A stretch of 64,000 bases of DNA from Sphingomonas sp. (GTDB taxonomy: Bacteria; Pseudomonadota; Alphaproteobacteria; Sphingomonadales; Sphingomonadaceae). The notes beneath the pieces are model-generated. The model worked only from the letters and a program-made list of their open reading frames with translations. It ran no database searches and was not told where the DNA came from. Shown in pieces: positions 62,187-64,000 of this stretch. The DNA lies in contig NZ_JAQZBC010000013.1 in the NCBI RefSeq assembly GCF_029239295.1, positions 1 to 64,000 of the forward strand. Reading direction: 5' to 3'. Every line of letters begins with the position of its first letter. Within the stretch, counting starts at the first letter, position 1. Both the position numbers and the translations under genes were made by a program.

Positions 62187-64000
62187 ATGTTCAACGAATC
62201 CGTCCTGAAGACGATCTTCGGTCGCCTCAGTTTAGAATCCTTCCCGATCCACGAGCCGATCCTGCTCGTCACCTTTGCGGTGGTCGTGGTGCTCGGCCTC
62301 GGCATCGTCGGGGCGATCACCAAGTACAAGCTCTGGGGCTATCTGTGGCACGAGTGGTTCACCAGCGTGGACCACAAGAAGATCGGGATTATGTACATAA
62401 TCCTGGGCATCATCATGCTGCTCCGCGGCTTCGCCGACGCGGTGATGATGCGGGCCCAGCAAGCGATGTCCTTCGGCGCGAACGAGGGGTATCTCAACGC
62501 ACACCATTATGATCAGATCTTCACCGCACACGGGACGATCATGATCTTCTTCGTCGCGATCCCGCTGGTGGTGGGCATCATCAACTATGTGATGCCGCTG
62601 CAGATCGGCGCGCGCGACGTGGCCTTCCCCTTCCTCAACAATTTCAGCTTCTGGCTGACCGCTGCCGGTGCGGCGCTGGTCATGGTCTCGCTGTTCGTCG
62701 GCGAATTCAGCCGTGCGGGCTGGCTGAACTATGTGCCGGTCGCGAACCTGCAGAACAGCCCTGATCCGGGGCCTGACTATTATCTGTGGGCGCTACAGAT
62801 TGCCGGCATCGGCACCACGCTGTCGGGCATCAACATGGTCGTCACCGTGATCAAGATGCGTGCGCCTGGCATGACGATGATGAAGCTGCCGGTGTTCACC
62901 TGGACGGCGCTGTGCAGCAACGTGCTGGTCGTGGCGATCTTCCCGGTCCTCACCGCCGCCTTCGCCATGCTCATGCTCGACCGCTACGTCGGCACCAACT
63001 TCTTCACCAATGATCTCGGCGGCAACCCGATGATGTATTGGAACCTGGTGTGGATCTGGGGTCACCCAGAGGTATACGTCCTCATCCTCCCGGTGTTCGG
63101 CATCTATTCGGAAATCACGTCGACCTTCACGGGCAAGCGCCTCTTCGGCTATTCGTCGATGGTCTATGCCACGGTCGTCATCACGATCCTGAGCTACCTG
63201 GTGTGGCTGCACCACTTCTTCACCATGGGTTCGGGCGCCAGCGTCAACAGCTTCTTCGGCATCGCGACGATGGTCATCTCCATCCCGACGGGTGCGAAGA
63301 TCTTCAACTGGCTGTTCACCATGTACCGTGGCCAGATCCGGTTCGAACTGCCGATGCAGTGGGTCGTCGCGTTCATGCTCACCTTCGTGGTGGGCGGCAT
63401 GACGGGCGTGATGCTCGCGATCCCGCCGGCAGACTTCGTGCTGCACAACTCGCTGTTCCTGGTCGCGCACTTCCACAACGTGATCATCGGCGGCGTCGTG
63501 TTCGGCCTGTTCGCCGGCATCGATTACTGGTGGCCCAAGGCCTTCGGGTTCAAGCTCGATCCGTTCTGGGGCAAGATCCACTTCTGGGGCTGGGTGATCG
63601 GCTACTGGATCGCGTGGACGCCGATGTACGTCGCCGGCCTGATGGGCGTCACCCGTCGCCTGCGTCACCTGGACGATGCGACGCTGCAGCCGCTGTTCAT
63701 GATCGCCGCCGTCGGCGTGGTGATCATCGCCATCGGTATTGCCGCCTTCGTCATCCAGATCGCGGTCAGCATCAAGAACCGTGACAAGCTGCGCGTCGGT
63801 GATGATCCGTGGGACGGCCGTACGCTGGAATGGGCGACCAGTTCGCCGCCGCCGGCGTACAATTTCGCCTTCACCCCGGTCGTGCACGATCTCGATGCAT
63901 GGCACGACATGAAGGCGCGCGGCGTCAAGCGTCCGACCAGCGGCTTCAAGCCGATCCACATGCCGCGCAATACGCCGGCGGGTGTGATCCTCTCGGCGCT
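62187..64000 (+). CDS. cyoB: Quinol oxidase subunit I (CyoB-like), partial at window end
   Basis: The frame starts at ATG 62187 (behind GCCGGAG) and is still open at the window end after about 604 codons. Heme and copper ligands are visible: [18 protein letters not shown] (with the cross-linked Tyr), HHFFTMG and VAHFHNVI. The ubiquinone site is present ([14 protein letters not shown] and AHHYDQIF, matching Arg71, Asp75, His98 and Gln101 of E. coli CyoB). It should pump protons while oxidising ubiquinol with oxygen. Confidence 0.95.
   Translation, partial: MFNESVLKTIFGRLSLESFPIHEPILLVTFAVVVVLGLGIVGAITKYKLWGYLWHEWFTSVDHKKIGIMYIILGIIMLLRGFADAVMMRAQQAMSFGANEGYLNAHHYDQIFTAHGTIMIFFVAIPLVVGIINYVMPLQIGARDVAFPFLNNFSFWLTAAGAALVMVSLFVGEFSRAGWLNYVPVANLQNSPDPGPDYYLWALQIAGIGTTLSGINMVVTVIKMRAPGMTMMKLPVFTWTALCSNVLVVAIFPVLTAAFAMLMLDRYVGTNFFTNDLGGNPMMYWNLVWIWGHPEVYVLILPVFGIYSEITSTFTGKRLFGYSSMVYATVVITILSYLVWLHHFFTMGSGASVNSFFGIATMVISIPTGAKIFNWLFTMYRGQIRFELPMQWVVAFMLTFVVGGMTGVMLAIPPADFVLHNSLFLVAHFHNVIIGGVVFGLFAGIDYWWPKAFGFKLDPFWGKIHFWGWVIGYWIAWTPMYVAGLMGVTRRLRHLDDATLQPLFMIAAVGVVIIAIGIAAFVIQIAVSIKNRDKLRVGDDPWDGRTLEWATSSPPPAYNFAFTPVVHDLDAWHDMKARGVKRPTSGFKPIHMPRNTPAGVILSA

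Noticed and set aside
60851..62329. Minus-strand frame of 492 codons
   Set aside because: Antisense to cyoA and the start of cyoB; no family features.

Overview
The window looks like chromosomal DNA of a sphingomonad (Alphaproteobacteria, most likely Sphingomonas). Evidence seen directly: high GC, mostly tight 4-nt gene overlaps (ATGA/GTGA), and gene content such as COQ9, MetX-MetW, HisC-cyclohexadienyl dehydrogenase, FtsEX-YdcF-PlsC, a cyo-type quinol oxidase and HWE/HisKA_2 kinases. The genus is an inference from protein style, not a database match.

Layout. 0-5.4 kb: a sensory and c-di-GMP area with a LOV-like histidine kinase that lacks the photoactive cysteine, a decayed IS5-type element (CTAG-flanked 21-bp inverted ends) beside an OmpA-domain remnant, a PilZ protein and an active-looking diguanylate cyclase. 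5.7-12.2 kb: GST, SLC13/TrkA-C transporter, nucleoside deaminase, an orphan TadG/VWA protein, and a coupled TlpA-like/DsbA-like thioredoxin pair. 12.5-16.7 kb: a three-gene tripartite efflux operon (MFS, HlyD, NodT) with a perfect 27-bp palindrome just before its first start codon. 17-19.4 kb: a tiny DUF465 gene and a copper-delivery operon (PCuAC, SCO, copper-associated lipoprotein). 19.6-20.1 kb: a 5'-truncated IS5/IS427-type transposase. 20.5-26.1 kb: deacetylase/kinase pair, Lrp regulator, TPR protein with a clear terminator, SDR. 26.2-33.8 kb: gyrA, DUF952, DUF488, an NTF2-like protein coupled to an EAL phosphodiesterase, moaA, NAD kinase.

33.8-37.2 kb begins with tRNA-Asn and is a loose accessory stretch: a frameshifted LexA-like gene, small DUF6894-type proteins, a Crp/Fnr regulator and gene-poor DNA up to the superoxide dismutase. 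38-42.1 kb is the most unusual locus: divergent pspF, a near-consensus sigma-54 promoter, a 49-aa secreted or membrane peptide, pspA, pspB, pspC and then four more small PspB-like membrane/coiled-coil proteins in a row. This expanded phage-shock operon is my best candidate for an incompletely described system.

42-54.3 kb is mainly housekeeping: SufE, an old yellow enzyme, EamA transporter, COQ9, feoAB with a candidate Fur box, ssb, a GAF-PAS kinase with a convergent response regulator, metXW, hisC and tyrC. 54.3-59.4 kb holds ftsE-ftsX-ydcF-plsC, a zinc-ribbon membrane protein, tRNA-Leu(GAG) and trhO. The window ends with an MFS transporter divergent from cyoA-cyoB; cyoB is cut by the window edge. 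No CRISPR array, rRNA, prophage or plasmid replication genes were seen.
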